A stretch of DNA of 64,000 nt from Luteirhabdus pelagi (GTDB lineage: Bacteria; Bacteroidota; Bacteroidia; Flavobacteriales; Flavobacteriaceae): positions 259,277-323,276 of the forward strand of contig NZ_JAECMS010000005.1 of the NCBI RefSeq assembly GCF_016827595.1, in the 5' to 3' direction. Positions 16,443 to 25,675 of this stretch are shown here, one piece after another (the stretch's first letter is position 1; every line of letters starts with the position of its first letter). The notes beneath the pieces were generated by a model. That model ran no database searches and had not been told where the DNA came from. It saw only the letters and a list, made by a program, of their open reading frames with translations. A program made the translations under genes and the position numbers.

Positions 16443-17447
16443 CTATTGCTTGATAAACTTCTTAGATCCAATCAAATCTGTATTATCATAGAACAAGATT
16501 TGATACACGCCTTGTGACAATCGCGCAATATCAATTTCTTGATTGGAATTGAGAATTGCTTGCTCTTGTAGCATACGTCCTTGCATATCTATAATAGCAT
16601 ATTTTAAAGGACGCTGCACATTTGCGATCGTAATATAATTCGTTGCGGGATTTGGATACATTTCAAGATTAGCAGCAACAAAACTCTCGATATTTAAAGG
16701 AGCTGATGGTAACGCTAAAAGTGGTCCGCCAGCTGCAGTTGCAGCGAACAACCCAAAAGCGGGTCCATCGGAGTTTTCCGAAGGATCTAAGAATCCAGAA
16801 GCCAACACCGTTAGTGCTGCACCATCTAAGTTCAAAGTGGCCAGAGGTGCACTGTACGCTGCCACTCCGGTCGTTCCTGTTTCATCTCTTACTTCAACAA
16901 CATAGTCGTCGGTTGGCAGTTCCAAATATCCTTGGAATTCTGAGTATGAAATATCATCGACAATGGTCCCTGCGCCGACGCCCGTTTCAACCACATCTAC
17001 TGTGGGTGCATCGGTAGATCCATGATGTACCAAAACATCTGTATTCGATCCGTTGGTGGCTGCTTCACGTCCCATTGGATACACTTGTAATGTTAATGGT
17101 GGTGCAGGATTGTATCCAGAACCGCTTACGATTCCATCGGCGACCACAATATACGTTTCGCCATCTGCGAGTGTGACTGGAACAGTTAGCAAGGCATCTC
17201 CAACATCCGTACTGTTTCCAGGTGCAACCGATAATTCAATTTCTACCTCCGCTGGAAGGTCTAAAAATTCAGTAGCGGTGCGGAATTCAAAATCATCCAG
17301 TGCTAAATCGGTGTCTATGTAGACATCCACTTCAGTTGCAGCAGCATCTGCTGAATTATGGATTACCTGCACTCGTGCTGTCTGCGCAACTACCGCAGAA
17401 GAGATCAAACAAATCATTACAATTAAAAGTAGTTTTTTCATAGCCAT
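16443..17447 (-). CDS. Secreted DUF4397 protein with type IX sorting domain
   Basis: A 334-residue secreted protein. The signal peptide ends near residue 22 (SSAVVAQ). Two DUF4397 repeats follow; the first holds RVQVIHNSADAAATEVDVYI and the second VLVHHGSTDAPTVDVV, both typical. The last 75 residues, starting MYPNPATNYI, are a Por-type C-terminal sorting domain that ends in KKFIKQ, which sends the protein through the type IX system to the surface or medium. The true start may be the third residue (MKK). DUF4397 proteins are of unknown function. It has its own terminator. Confidence 0.88.
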   Translation of the reverse strand: MAMKKLLLIVMICLISSAVVAQTARVQVIHNSADAAATEVDVYIDTDLALDDFEFRTATEFLDLPAEVEIELSVAPGNSTDVGDALLTVPVTLADGETYIVVADGIVSGSGYNPAPPLTLQVYPMGREAATNGSNTDVLVHHGSTDAPTVDVVETGVGAGTIVDDISYSEFQGYLELPTDDYVVEVRDETGTTGVAAYSAPLATLNLDGAALTVLASGFLDPSENSDGPAFGLFAATAAGGPLLALPSAPLNIESFVAANLEMYPNPATNYITIANVQRPLKYAIIDMQGRMLQEQAILNSNQEIDIARLSQGVYQILFYDNTDLIGSKKFIKQ

Positions 17448-17632
17448 ACGTTTTTGTTTAACATTTATATAATAAAATTAAACATTTCTTCAATTTGGAA
17501 GTAGTGTTTAATATTTTTTTAACTATAAACACTTGAATTCAAGCAACTTACTGAAACTATATTTTACGCTTCAAAAGTCTATAAACCGATAAAATTTTGA
17601 CTATCTTATTCTTTTCAATTAAAGAGAAGCTA

Positions 17633-18412
17633 ATGCTAACAAACGCAAAACGACATTTATGGTACTATAAGAATCGAGTCCTATTTTATGGAGAGGATTT
17701 GAAGGTTAAAGAGAACCTATCTGAAGATACCGTTCCTATTTACCATATCCATATCCGAAAAACAGCCGGGACGACCATTAATTTTGCTTTTCTATCGAAT
17801 GCCAATGTAGCTGATGTGGAAGCGCTTTACGAACGAATGGCGGCAAAGCAAACACGCCGCGTTATCGAGAATGGCAACGTTTTTCTAGGTTGGGATCGGA
17901 TGGCAATCAACGATGGAAAGTATCATTACGCATTCTCTCATTTTCCGTTGCATGAATTACAATTACCGGAGAATACCTACACCTTCACGTGTTTACGCGA
18001 CCCCGTAAAAAGGGTGCTTTCACATTATAATATGTTGCGGCATTATCAACGAACGAATAACGATCGGACGTTTATGAAAGTAGAAGGGAAATGGCTTGGT
18101 AATTCCTTTACTGATTTTTTAGAGAAGGTTCCAAAAAAGCACCTTTTGAATCAGCTGTATATGTTTTCATCCACTTTTTCAGTAGAAGAAGCGCTTACAA
18201 AACTTCACTCCTTAAATCGAGTGATATTCACGGAATCGCTTTCGGAAGGTCTTCAGAAGTTAGAGGAAGATACGGGTTGGACGCTCCCTATTTCAAATCA
18301 AAAAAAATATGGCTACAAAGAGGAAATCAGCAATGAAGATTTACAAAAACTCCGCAATGTAATGCAACCCGAATATGAATTGTTGGAACGTTTCAAAAAG
18401 GAAACTCAATAG
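17633..18412 (+). CDS. Sulfotransferase family 2-like protein
   Basis: Sulfotransferase that would use PAPS as donor. The 5'-phosphosulfate loop reads IRKTAGTTI near residue 41 and the 3'-phosphate site reads CLRDPVKRVLSHYN near residue 120, the standard pair for the sulfotransfer_2 group. The ATG at 17633 (259 residues) is preferred over an upstream TTG at 17597. It lies at the edge of the capsule locus and converges with wzi (overlap of seven bases at the stops), so sulfation of the exported polysaccharide is the likely role; sulfated glycans are common in marine bacteria. No PAPS synthesis gene is in the window. Confidence 0.8.
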   Translation: MLTNAKRHLWYYKNRVLFYGEDLKVKENLSEDTVPIYHIHIRKTAGTTINFAFLSNANVADVEALYERMAAKQTRRVIENGNVFLGWDRMAINDGKYHYAFSHFPLHELQLPENTYTFTCLRDPVKRVLSHYNMLRHYQRTNNDRTFMKVEGKWLGNSFTDFLEKVPKKHLLNQLYMFSSTFSVEEALTKLHSLNRVIFTESLSEGLQKLEEDTGWTLPISNQKKYGYKEEISNEDLQKLRNVMQPEYELLERFKKETQ

Positions 18413-19776
18413 CTGCAATCGCAACTACGAATACCAGATCGCGTTTTAAAACTATAGCTATATTCTAATCCCACCGATATGGCATCGTCCTGTATGCTAT
18501 TGTTATCGTATCCAATGCTGATACCAAATGTTCCGTAATAATCTGAATTATACCGCACGTTTACGTAGGTATACAAATGCTCTTCGTCGATACTATCGGG
18601 ATTCTCATTCAACCCAAAATCCTGTACATAACTACCTTTAAACCGAGCCGTAAAATTCAGGTAGCGTCCCATTATTCCAAAATGGTGTGCTTTCAACACA
18701 TTGTTTGAAATTCCCATACCATCGCCCCTCGGCGTGATGAAGGGCATCCCAATCGTATTTCCATAATGGGTCCACCCGCTTTTATAGGTAGTATTGTTGA
18801 AATAATTATCGAACCCCAAGGAAGGATCTCCTCCGCTTCTTGCCGTAGTTTGAACATATTCATATAAAATCCCACGAAGGATTGAACGATTATCCACTTT
18901 TAAGAAAGCGCCCCAAACACCATCCGGAAAATTTGCTAAACGAGCACCTGGAAGATCTTCAAAAAGGGATTGGTGATAAAATTCTAGGCGGGAAGCAGGA
19001 AACCTTTTGGTAAACTTCACGCGATACGACGCTAGGTGATTTCCCAATGCATTTACAGGATTTTCATTATTGGGATTCGCTTCAATTCCTTGTCCGATAA
19101 AGATGTTCCCCAAGGCTGAAAGTCCCGAAGGTTGCTCGCCAAACGTTTCACTTACACCACCCCACTGTGCATAATGATGGACGCCCATTGCCAAAGTTGA
19201 GGAAGGATTTACTTCAAAGTTCACCATCACTTTTTTAAAGTGAATGTAGGCTTGATCGACAGCACGATCGTCTAATAAAAAATAATGCGCTAAGGCGGCT
19301 TCCAAACTAATGCCGCGCAACAGCCTAATCGGTTCGGCGGTACCAACCCACAACCCTGGAGCGGGGCGTGCGTTTCCACTCCACAAAATATCGCCTCCGA
19401 CAGCCGATAGACCTAAGTATTTTCGTTCGCGTTCCTTCGCACCGATGATTCCCTCAAGTTTATTCTTTCTATACGTAACAAAGTATTCGTTTGGAGCCCA
19501 ATCGTCTTCCCTATTCGCATTATAGGCATAGAAGAAACTTCCGCCAATTGCCAAAGAATCTTCATTTCGAAACTCATATTCATACAATGGAGAAACTTTC
19601 CCTATCAGCCGCGTGTGTGGCGAAACAAGGCCATTGGTGTTGCTGTAGGTCCAAAAGGAATTGAGTGAATCGCTAATAATTCCCTTCACCCGGACATCAG
19701 CACTAAAGTTTTGGGCATAACTTACATTAGCCAATAAAATGATGAGCAAACAAAGCCAATGGTTTCGCTTGATCAT
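18406..19776 (-). CDS. Wzi-family capsule assembly outer membrane protein
   Basis: A 456-residue outer membrane beta-barrel protein of the capsule assembly Wzi family. The start at 19776 gives a clean signal peptide (MIKRNHWLCLLIILLANVSYAQ region); an upstream start would add an unrelated 32-residue leader. The alternating aromatic strands, FYHQSLFEDLPG and GISIGYDNN near the C-terminus fit the family. Wzi holds the exported polysaccharide at the cell surface. It is the terminal gene of the minus-strand capsule locus, 77 bases after wzc. Confidence 0.8.
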   Translation of the reverse strand: MIKRNHWLCLLIILLANVSYAQNFSADVRVKGIISDSLNSFWTYSNTNGLVSPHTRLIGKVSPLYEYEFRNEDSLAIGGSFFYAYNANREDDWAPNEYFVTYRKNKLEGIIGAKERERKYLGLSAVGGDILWSGNARPAPGLWVGTAEPIRLLRGISLEAALAHYFLLDDRAVDQAYIHFKKVMVNFEVNPSSTLAMGVHHYAQWGGVSETFGEQPSGLSALGNIFIGQGIEANPNNENPVNALGNHLASYRVKFTKRFPASRLEFYHQSLFEDLPGARLANFPDGVWGAFLKVDNRSILRGILYEYVQTTARSGGDPSLGFDNYFNNTTYKSGWTHYGNTIGMPFITPRGDGMGISNNVLKAHHFGIMGRYLNFTARFKGSYVQDFGLNENPDSIDEEHLYTYVNVRYNSDYYGTFGISIGYDNNSIQDDAISVGLEYSYSFKTRSGIRSCDCSY

Positions 19777-19853
19777 ACATGATTTGGTTATATTTCGAAT
19801 TTTGGATGCGGGGATAATTAGGTTGTTTTTAAAGTGAATGAATAAATAGTTGA

Positions 19854-22184
19854 TTAGATCCGTTTCCACCACGGTTTATCGGCCTTCTCGTTGGCATAAC
19901 CATATAAATAACCATAGTTATAGCCACCGCCAGATGATATGTCGACATCGTTTAGCACAAATGCCATATTTTGAAGCTTACCAGACTCTTTCAACTCCTT
20001 GGCATAGCCCAATAAACGTTTTTCCGTTTGAGAAGCTCTTACCACATACACTGTGGCATCTGCATACCGCGAGATTAACAAGGTATCGGTTACAAGCAGT
20101 GTAGGTGCTGTGTCTACAATAATGTAATCGTACTGCTGCTTTGCTTTTTCGATAAATTTTTTGAACGCTGGATTCGATAGCAGTCTAGGGGCGTTCGGTG
20201 GAATTACACCACTAAACACTATATCTAGACAGTCGTTTTCATCAAATCCTTTCTGAATACAAGGCTCCCAATCCTGATCTGTTTGATGAAGATAATTTGA
20301 AAGTCCTTTAACATCTCTAGAAACCCCTAGCTTTGAATTTAACTTTGGCTTCCGTAAATCGGCATCGACCAACAGTACTTTTTTCTTCATACTGGCATAG
20401 GCCATTGCAAGATTAAGGGAGGTAAGACTCTTTCCTTCTTCATTTACGGTAGAGGTTACGTATACTACTTTCCCTTTGTCAGATTCCTCCAAAGGAAGTA
20501 AATAATCGACATTGGTACTTGCGATTCTAAACGATTCTGCCAATAAGGAATGAGATCCAGCTTTCGTGAAGATTTTTTCTTTTTTGAACGTTGGAAGTTC
20601 TGCCAATACAGGAATTGTCGGGGCAATTCGTTCTAAATCGGTTCTATCGTTCACTTTTGTATTTAGTGAAAAACGAATGAACAATATTAAAAATGGCAGC
20701 AGGATTCCGCCAAGCAATGATGCTCCGTAAACGATTTTTTCATCGGGCGACACCGGTTCGGTATCGGTAAGCGCATAATCTACCACCTTAATAGTAGGTG
20801 CAGTGACGGCTAGGTTGATCGCCGCCTCTTCACGCTTTTCCAGTAATAGAATATATAAATTCTCTTTAATCGTTTGCTGTCGTTCGATAGCGCGCAACAT
20901 TTTTTCTTTCTGTGGTAGTTCAGAAAAATTACTACCTGCTTGATAACGCTGTTGGTTTAATTGATTTAATGATACTTGCAACTGATCGATATACACTCGT
21001 ACCGATTGTAGAATGTTTTGTCGCGTTTCACGCAACTGATTCGACAATACTTGAACGGTTGGATTATTACGTCCAGCACTCGCCATTAGCCGATTGCGTT
21101 CCAAGACCTTTTCGTTATAGGTGCTTACCAAGGAATTAATACTACTGTTTTCCAAGCCAATATCTGCTGGCAAAAGACTGAAATCGCTTTCTTGCTCTAA
21201 GGATTCACGTAATAAGTTTGCTAGTGATATTTGTGTTTGAATGGTAAACACCTCTTGCTCTGCCCTCGTTTTCTTTTGAAGGGTTATTTCGGTATCGGCC
21301 TGAATATTTGAAAGATCATTAGACTGTTTGAAATCCTCTTTATTACCTTCAATAGAGTCAAGTTCCCCTGACAAAAACACAAAGCGTTCATCGATAAAAT
21401 CGACGGTACGTTTATTGACCAACTGACGATCGCGAATACCATCTCTGTCGAACTTTTCAATGAGGGTATTTAAAATTGCTTCATTTTTTTTAGGACTTTC
21501 CCCCTTAATTTGAAGTGAAATAATCTGGCTATCATCTCCAGCCGGTTCTGTAACAATGTTTTCACGTAACTGCAACACGGTTTCCTTATGCGGAAGAAGT
21601 TTTACCATATAAGATTCCTGTCGATTTTCACTTTCAGCAATACTATCGGTAAGGGTCATTTGTACTCCAATATCTTCTAAATTGGAATAAGGCGTTTCTT
21701 CTAAACCTCTTACCTCCGCCGAATTGTTCGTCAATACTACTTGAAACGATATGGCTTCTTGTAAGCTATCGTTTATAAATTCTTTTGTTAAGTTGAATGG
21801 TGGTTGAAGAATTTCAGCTTCTGTGAAGGACTGCTCTTCGTAATACACTACATCTAAATTCAATTCTTCAACGACCTGACTAAGAATCCTGTAGGATTTT
21901 AAGATTTCAATTTCATCCTCTAAGTTGATTTTTGGTCCGCCCTCCAACAACGCCATTGGATCTTGTGCAATTTCCAATTCTTTACTATCATCCTTAATCT
22001 TCACTCTAGCTTCTGTCGCATAAGTATCTGGCGCATATTGAATATAGACGTATCCAATTGCTAGCGCCACTAAGATTGCAACTAAAAACCAAGGCCAATA
22101 TTGAAGGTATCGTCGAAGGGTTTCCTTTACATCAAAGGCTTGCTCTTCTTCCTTTACGTCAAGTACATATTGCGAGTTCTTCAT
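19854..22184 (-). CDS. wzc: Wzc-like polysaccharide co-polymerase / tyrosine autokinase
   Basis: A 776-residue inner-membrane protein combining chain-length control and a BY-kinase. A Wzz domain with a first membrane helix near residues 36-53, a long coiled periplasmic region, a second helix near 490-510, and a cytosolic kinase with Walker A STVNEEGKS near 578, Walker A' VLLVDADLRKPKL near 604 and IIVDTAP near 685 are visible. The C-terminal tyrosine cluster (YNYGYLYGY, about residues 755-763) is the autophosphorylation site. It works with Wza and Wzy in export. The stop of wza is one base upstream of its start, so they form an operon. Confidence 0.92.
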   Translation of the reverse strand: MKNSQYVLDVKEEEQAFDVKETLRRYLQYWPWFLVAILVALAIGYVYIQYAPDTYATEARVKIKDDSKELEIAQDPMALLEGGPKINLEDEIEILKSYRILSQVVEELNLDVVYYEEQSFTEAEILQPPFNLTKEFINDSLQEAISFQVVLTNNSAEVRGLEETPYSNLEDIGVQMTLTDSIAESENRQESYMVKLLPHKETVLQLRENIVTEPAGDDSQIISLQIKGESPKKNEAILNTLIEKFDRDGIRDRQLVNKRTVDFIDERFVFLSGELDSIEGNKEDFKQSNDLSNIQADTEITLQKKTRAEQEVFTIQTQISLANLLRESLEQESDFSLLPADIGLENSSINSLVSTYNEKVLERNRLMASAGRNNPTVQVLSNQLRETRQNILQSVRVYIDQLQVSLNQLNQQRYQAGSNFSELPQKEKMLRAIERQQTIKENLYILLLEKREEAAINLAVTAPTIKVVDYALTDTEPVSPDEKIVYGASLLGGILLPFLILFIRFSLNTKVNDRTDLERIAPTIPVLAELPTFKKEKIFTKAGSHSLLAESFRIASTNVDYLLPLEESDKGKVVYVTSTVNEEGKSLTSLNLAMAYASMKKKVLLVDADLRKPKLNSKLGVSRDVKGLSNYLHQTDQDWEPCIQKGFDENDCLDIVFSGVIPPNAPRLLSNPAFKKFIEKAKQQYDYIIVDTAPTLLVTDTLLISRYADATVYVVRASQTEKRLLGYAKELKESGKLQNMAFVLNDVDISSGGGYNYGYLYGYANEKADKPWWKRI

Positions 22185-22185
22185 G

Positions 22186-22953
22186 CTATCGTGTAATTAA
22201 AACTATTGAGGTTAGGACAAGGGAAGCTAAGGTCAAAACAGTTCCTGCATTGCCGATAAACCCAGCAGACTTTACCTTGGCATCGTTTGGATTCACAATT
22301 ATGACATCGTTTGGCTGAACATAGTATCGATCGGAATCGAACCAATCGGTTTCGGTTAAATCGACATGCATGATTTTTCGCGTCCCTTGTTCATCGCGAA
22401 TCAATAAAATGTCTTCACGCTCACCATTTATAGTAAGATCTCCTGCATATCCCAAAGCTTGTGGAAGCGTAATATTTTGTTCGGTGAAGGTATAGGTGCC
22501 TGGCATTTTTACTTCACCCAAAACCGTAACTTTCGCATTGAGTAGCCGTACACTTACCGTTGGTTCATTAAGATGCCCACCTTCTTCCAACTTCAATTCT
22601 AACATTTGTTCGATTTCCTCGGTGGTAAGACCTGCCACATCCATTCGCCCTAAAACAGGAAAAACGATTTTCCCTTTTGTAGAAACCAAATACCCTTGCA
22701 GTTTCAAAACATCGAGATCCATATTTACATTATTTCCCGGTAGCTGCATATTGTAGGGAATGGCCGTTTCGGGCACCAAAGCACTAACCGAAATATTCAG
22801 AATATCGTTCGGTTGTACTTTTGAATTTTCATAATCGATTGCTTCTTTTGAATACGAATCGGCATCTTGGAAATACAAAATATCCTTCTTGCTGGCACAG
22901 GATTGAAGCATCCAAACCGCAATCAATAATAATACTATAGGTAACTTCTTCAT
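22186..22953 (-). CDS. wza: Wza-like polysaccharide export lipoprotein
   Basis: A 255-residue outer membrane lipoprotein. The signal peptide ends in a lipobox (LQSC, Cys at residue 19). Poly-export and SLBB domains follow: VQPNDILNISVSAL near residue 47 and VTVLGEVKMPGTYTF near 150, with a C-terminal hydrophobic helix (about residues 231-252) that may cross the outer membrane as in Wza. It forms the export channel for the polysaccharide with Wzc. It is encoded directly upstream of wzc. Confidence 0.92.
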   Translation of the reverse strand: MKKLPIVLLLIAVWMLQSCASKKDILYFQDADSYSKEAIDYENSKVQPNDILNISVSALVPETAIPYNMQLPGNNVNMDLDVLKLQGYLVSTKGKIVFPVLGRMDVAGLTTEEIEQMLELKLEEGGHLNEPTVSVRLLNAKVTVLGEVKMPGTYTFTEQNITLPQALGYAGDLTINGEREDILLIRDEQGTRKIMHVDLTETDWFDSDRYYVQPNDVIIVNPNDAKVKSAGFIGNAGTVLTLASLVLTSIVLITR

Positions 22954-23019
22954 AGTTGATTTTTAGATTGTTACGCATTTGAATGGTACAAAAAACGCAA
23001 CCGCTTTATTATAATTATT

Positions 23020-23874
23020 TCACAAAATTTCGCGGATCATGTTGCTGGTTTCTTCGATGTGTTGCGGGGTGGAAGCACCAAACAAAACGGACTGTACTCC
23101 TTTCTGCTTTCCGATGTACTCTACAGCCTCTTTTGGAGGAACTGCACCCGAGGCCAAAATAGACATCGCTATATTCGTGGAATCCTTACGTTTCAGGACT
23201 TCTTCAACTTTTTGTTGGGAAGGATTCATTCGGAAACCAATTTTGTTGATATTGCTTACGATAATCGGGTTTTCAATCCCAAGTTTGTGGACCAATACTT
23301 CATGTAATAGCGTATAATTCATAGTGAAGAATCCCGCTTTCACTCCATATTTGCTTTCCACATAATCTGAATATTCCTTCAGAATATCATACATGCCTAG
23401 GCCTAACAATAAATCGGTAATGATGTTCAACAGAAAAATTCCCTTAACGTTCATATCCTTGAGAAGCTTCATTTCAGAATCGACCAACAATTGCATTACG
23501 GGTACCGGATTGGCACTTATAAGCGAGCCCAAGCCCTTAACACCGGAAACCAGTGCGTTACCTGGCGTAAACTTTTTGATAGCATCGAATGGTCCCATTT
23601 CCGCCAAAGCATTCGCATATTTATGCGCATATGGCATACACGGATACAGTTTGAAATCGTCAAATGCAGTATCCTTTCGAATCATATCCATGACGGGTTC
23701 CAACTGACTATGGGTGGTGAACACAAAACTTTTAATACCCATCTCATTCACAATGCGCAGGGTATTGAAAATATCTTCCGGTGTGCGAAATCGTTGTGCT
23801 TGTTTAATCGCTTTCTCTTCCGACATGTGGTTCACCCCGAAAAACTGATTATCTCCAAATAATACTTTATCCAT
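23020..23874 (-). CDS. TIM-barrel-like protein of the capsule locus, function unknown
   Basis: A 284-residue protein that looks like an (alpha/beta)8 barrel, possibly of the aldo/keto reductase or aldolase class; I cannot assign a family. The N-terminus VLFGDNQFFGVNHMSEEKA and the late segment QKGVQSVLFGASTPQHIEE (a loop resembling the substrate/phosphate-binding end of such barrels) are its clearest parts. It starts within the stop of the Gfo/Idh/MocA gene (TAATG overlap), so the two probably act in sequence on a nucleotide sugar or sugar precursor. It may make an unusual residue of the capsule. Confidence 0.55.
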   Translation of the reverse strand: MDKVLFGDNQFFGVNHMSEEKAIKQAQRFRTPEDIFNTLRIVNEMGIKSFVFTTHSQLEPVMDMIRKDTAFDDFKLYPCMPYAHKYANALAEMGPFDAIKKFTPGNALVSGVKGLGSLISANPVPVMQLLVDSEMKLLKDMNVKGIFLLNIITDLLLGLGMYDILKEYSDYVESKYGVKAGFFTMNYTLLHEVLVHKLGIENPIIVSNINKIGFRMNPSQQKVEEVLKRKDSTNIAMSILASGAVPPKEAVEYIGKQKGVQSVLFGASTPQHIEETSNMIREIL

Positions 23875-24893
23875 TATAGCAACTTTCCATTTTTGATTTT
23901 TACTTCTTCAATAATTTTATCGGTAATACTGGCCGTTTCGAGTGAGGCAATCGAGGTTACTATCTTTCCGTTCATGAGATCGGAAAACTCCAGTAACTGT
24001 CGTGAGAAATCTTCTCCTCTTAAATAGTACGGTACGGCCGTTTCTTCATCGGTGATATAAGATTTATTCCAACCTTCCCTTAAATTCAGGGTTTCGTTTG
24101 CTTCATTTAAATAAATACTCAACTCCTGTTTATTCGCTTTCAATTTGCCCTTAGTACCCATTACCTCTACGAAATTGGTTGCCTTACGAACCGAGCTGTC
24201 GGACCAATTAATACTATTGGTTCCCATAATTTCTCCATCATGCAATAGGTTTACATAGGCTACATCCTCCACTTCACTCGAAAAAACCTTCTTCAGCATA
24301 GCTCCTTGAACACTTACATCGGTTCCAAATAAATACGTGGCAAGATCCAAACAGTGTGGGCCATAATCGAATAGGCAGCCTCCCCCTTCTTCATGGTTAT
24401 TTCGCCAGCCGCTGCTATTTTCCTTCAATACTACACCACCTCGCATATGGTTTTCATAATGGGTTATCTTTCCCAATACACTATCATCCAATAGTTTACG
24501 AACACGTTGGAACACCGCATTAAATCGGTTTACATATCCCACTTGTCCTTTAATTGATTTTTCCTTTGAAAGCGCTACGAGCTGTTTACTTTCTTTAAAG
24601 GATAGCGTTAGGGGTTTCTCTACAAAAACATGTAATCCTTTTTCTATACAGTGAGAAACAATGTCGAAATGCAACGAATTTGGCACCAACACCATCACCC
24701 CATCGATTTCTACTTCATCCAACATCTTTTTATAATCGGTAAAGCAGTTGAAGTCGGTGTTTTTCCGAATAACCCTAAGAAATGCTTTCGAGGTATCGCA
24801 TACGGCAGCTACCTTCAGACCGGGTGTCTGATTCGCTATCGCAAGGTGCGACATTCCCATTTTTCCAATTCCTATGATTCCAATTCTTTTCAT
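23874..24893 (-). CDS. Gfo/Idh/MocA family oxidoreductase
   Basis: A 339-residue NAD(P)-dependent sugar oxidoreductase. The Rossmann loop GIGKMG lies at residues 7-12 (after IGI), the EKP motif reads VFVEKPLTL near residue 92 and the catalytic region contains GGGCLFDYGPHCLDL near 170, where the His of the D-x3-H pattern stands. It probably oxidises or epimerises a sugar for the polysaccharide. It overlaps the TIM-barrel gene by one base and follows the WecG-type gene by eight bases, within one operon. Confidence 0.88.
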   Translation of the reverse strand: MKRIGIIGIGKMGMSHLAIANQTPGLKVAAVCDTSKAFLRVIRKNTDFNCFTDYKKMLDEVEIDGVMVLVPNSLHFDIVSHCIEKGLHVFVEKPLTLSFKESKQLVALSKEKSIKGQVGYVNRFNAVFQRVRKLLDDSVLGKITHYENHMRGGVVLKENSSGWRNNHEEGGGCLFDYGPHCLDLATYLFGTDVSVQGAMLKKVFSSEVEDVAYVNLLHDGEIMGTNSINWSDSSVRKATNFVEVMGTKGKLKANKQELSIYLNEANETLNLREGWNKSYITDEETAVPYYLRGEDFSRQLLEFSDLMNGKIVTSIASLETASITDKIIEEVKIKNGKLL

Positions 24894-24901
24894 CTAACTA
24901 T

Positions 24902-25669
24902 TTATTTTAATTTTTGAAGAATTCCGTCGGCTATTGACTTCGACATAAACTTGTAGCTGTTAATATTTCGTTGAATCATTCTTCGTTCCCTAGATAGCCG
25001 AAATAACCATTCCAAACCTAGGTCGCGAAAGAACTTTGGAGCTCTTTTCACGGTACCGGCATAGAAATCGAAAGCTGCTCCCACGCCAACGGACCATGGT
25101 ACATCTACTTGTTCTTTATATTTTGAAATCCATCGTTCCTGTTTCAATAAGCCTAAACCTACCCACAGCACATCGGCCTTCGAATCCTTTATTTTGGCAA
25201 TCATTTCATTTTCTTCAGTTTCGGTAAGCTCCCGGAAAGGAGGGCAAAAGGTTCCAGCGATTTCCATAGCCGGATACTTTTCCTTTAAGTTTTCCGCTAA
25301 CAAATCGGCAACCCCTTCCTTTCCACCACAGAAGAAATGACGCCACCCTTTGTCCTGCCCATACCGACTTGCCTCTAAGAGAAAATCCGGTCCGTTAAAG
25401 CGACGCATATAGTTCCCCTGCAAGTTTGCAGCAATAGCAGAGCCGATACCATCGCATAACGAAAAAGCGGCTGTTCCGATAAATTCTTTATGGTCCTTAT
25501 ATTTCTCTGCATAATACATAGATTCCGTATTGGTAATACAGATATGTTCTGGTGCACGCTCTCCTTTGATATTCTCATCCATCTTTTGCAAAATGTATTC
25601 CTTGGGATACGTGTGCAGGGGAATCCCACTGATCATTTTCTTTCCGTGCTTGCTGTTTAGTTTTTCCAT
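24902..25669 (-). CDS. WecG/TagA/CpsF family glycosyltransferase
   Basis: A 255-residue GT26 enzyme. The family block DGIGSAIAANL near residue 70, the Rossmann-like FFCGGKEGVADLLAENL near 110 and VGVGAAFDFYAGTVKRAPKFFRDLGLEWLFRL near 205 (given by its landmark GAAFDFYAG and GLEWLFRL) are clear. Members transfer ManNAcA or a related sugar to the undecaprenyl-diphosphate-GlcNAc made by WecA, so this is probably the second step of the repeat unit. It is encoded six bases after the next gene upstream. Confidence 0.9.
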   Translation of the reverse strand: MEKLNSKHGKKMISGIPLHTYPKEYILQKMDENIKGERAPEHICITNTESMYYAEKYKDHKEFIGTAAFSLCDGIGSAIAANLQGNYMRRFNGPDFLLEASRYGQDKGWRHFFCGGKEGVADLLAENLKEKYPAMEIAGTFCPPFRELTETEENEMIAKIKDSKADVLWVGLGLLKQERWISKYKEQVDVPWSVGVGAAFDFYAGTVKRAPKFFRDLGLEWLFRLSRERRMIQRNINSYKFMSKSIADGILQKLK

Positions 25670-25675
25670 TTTTTG

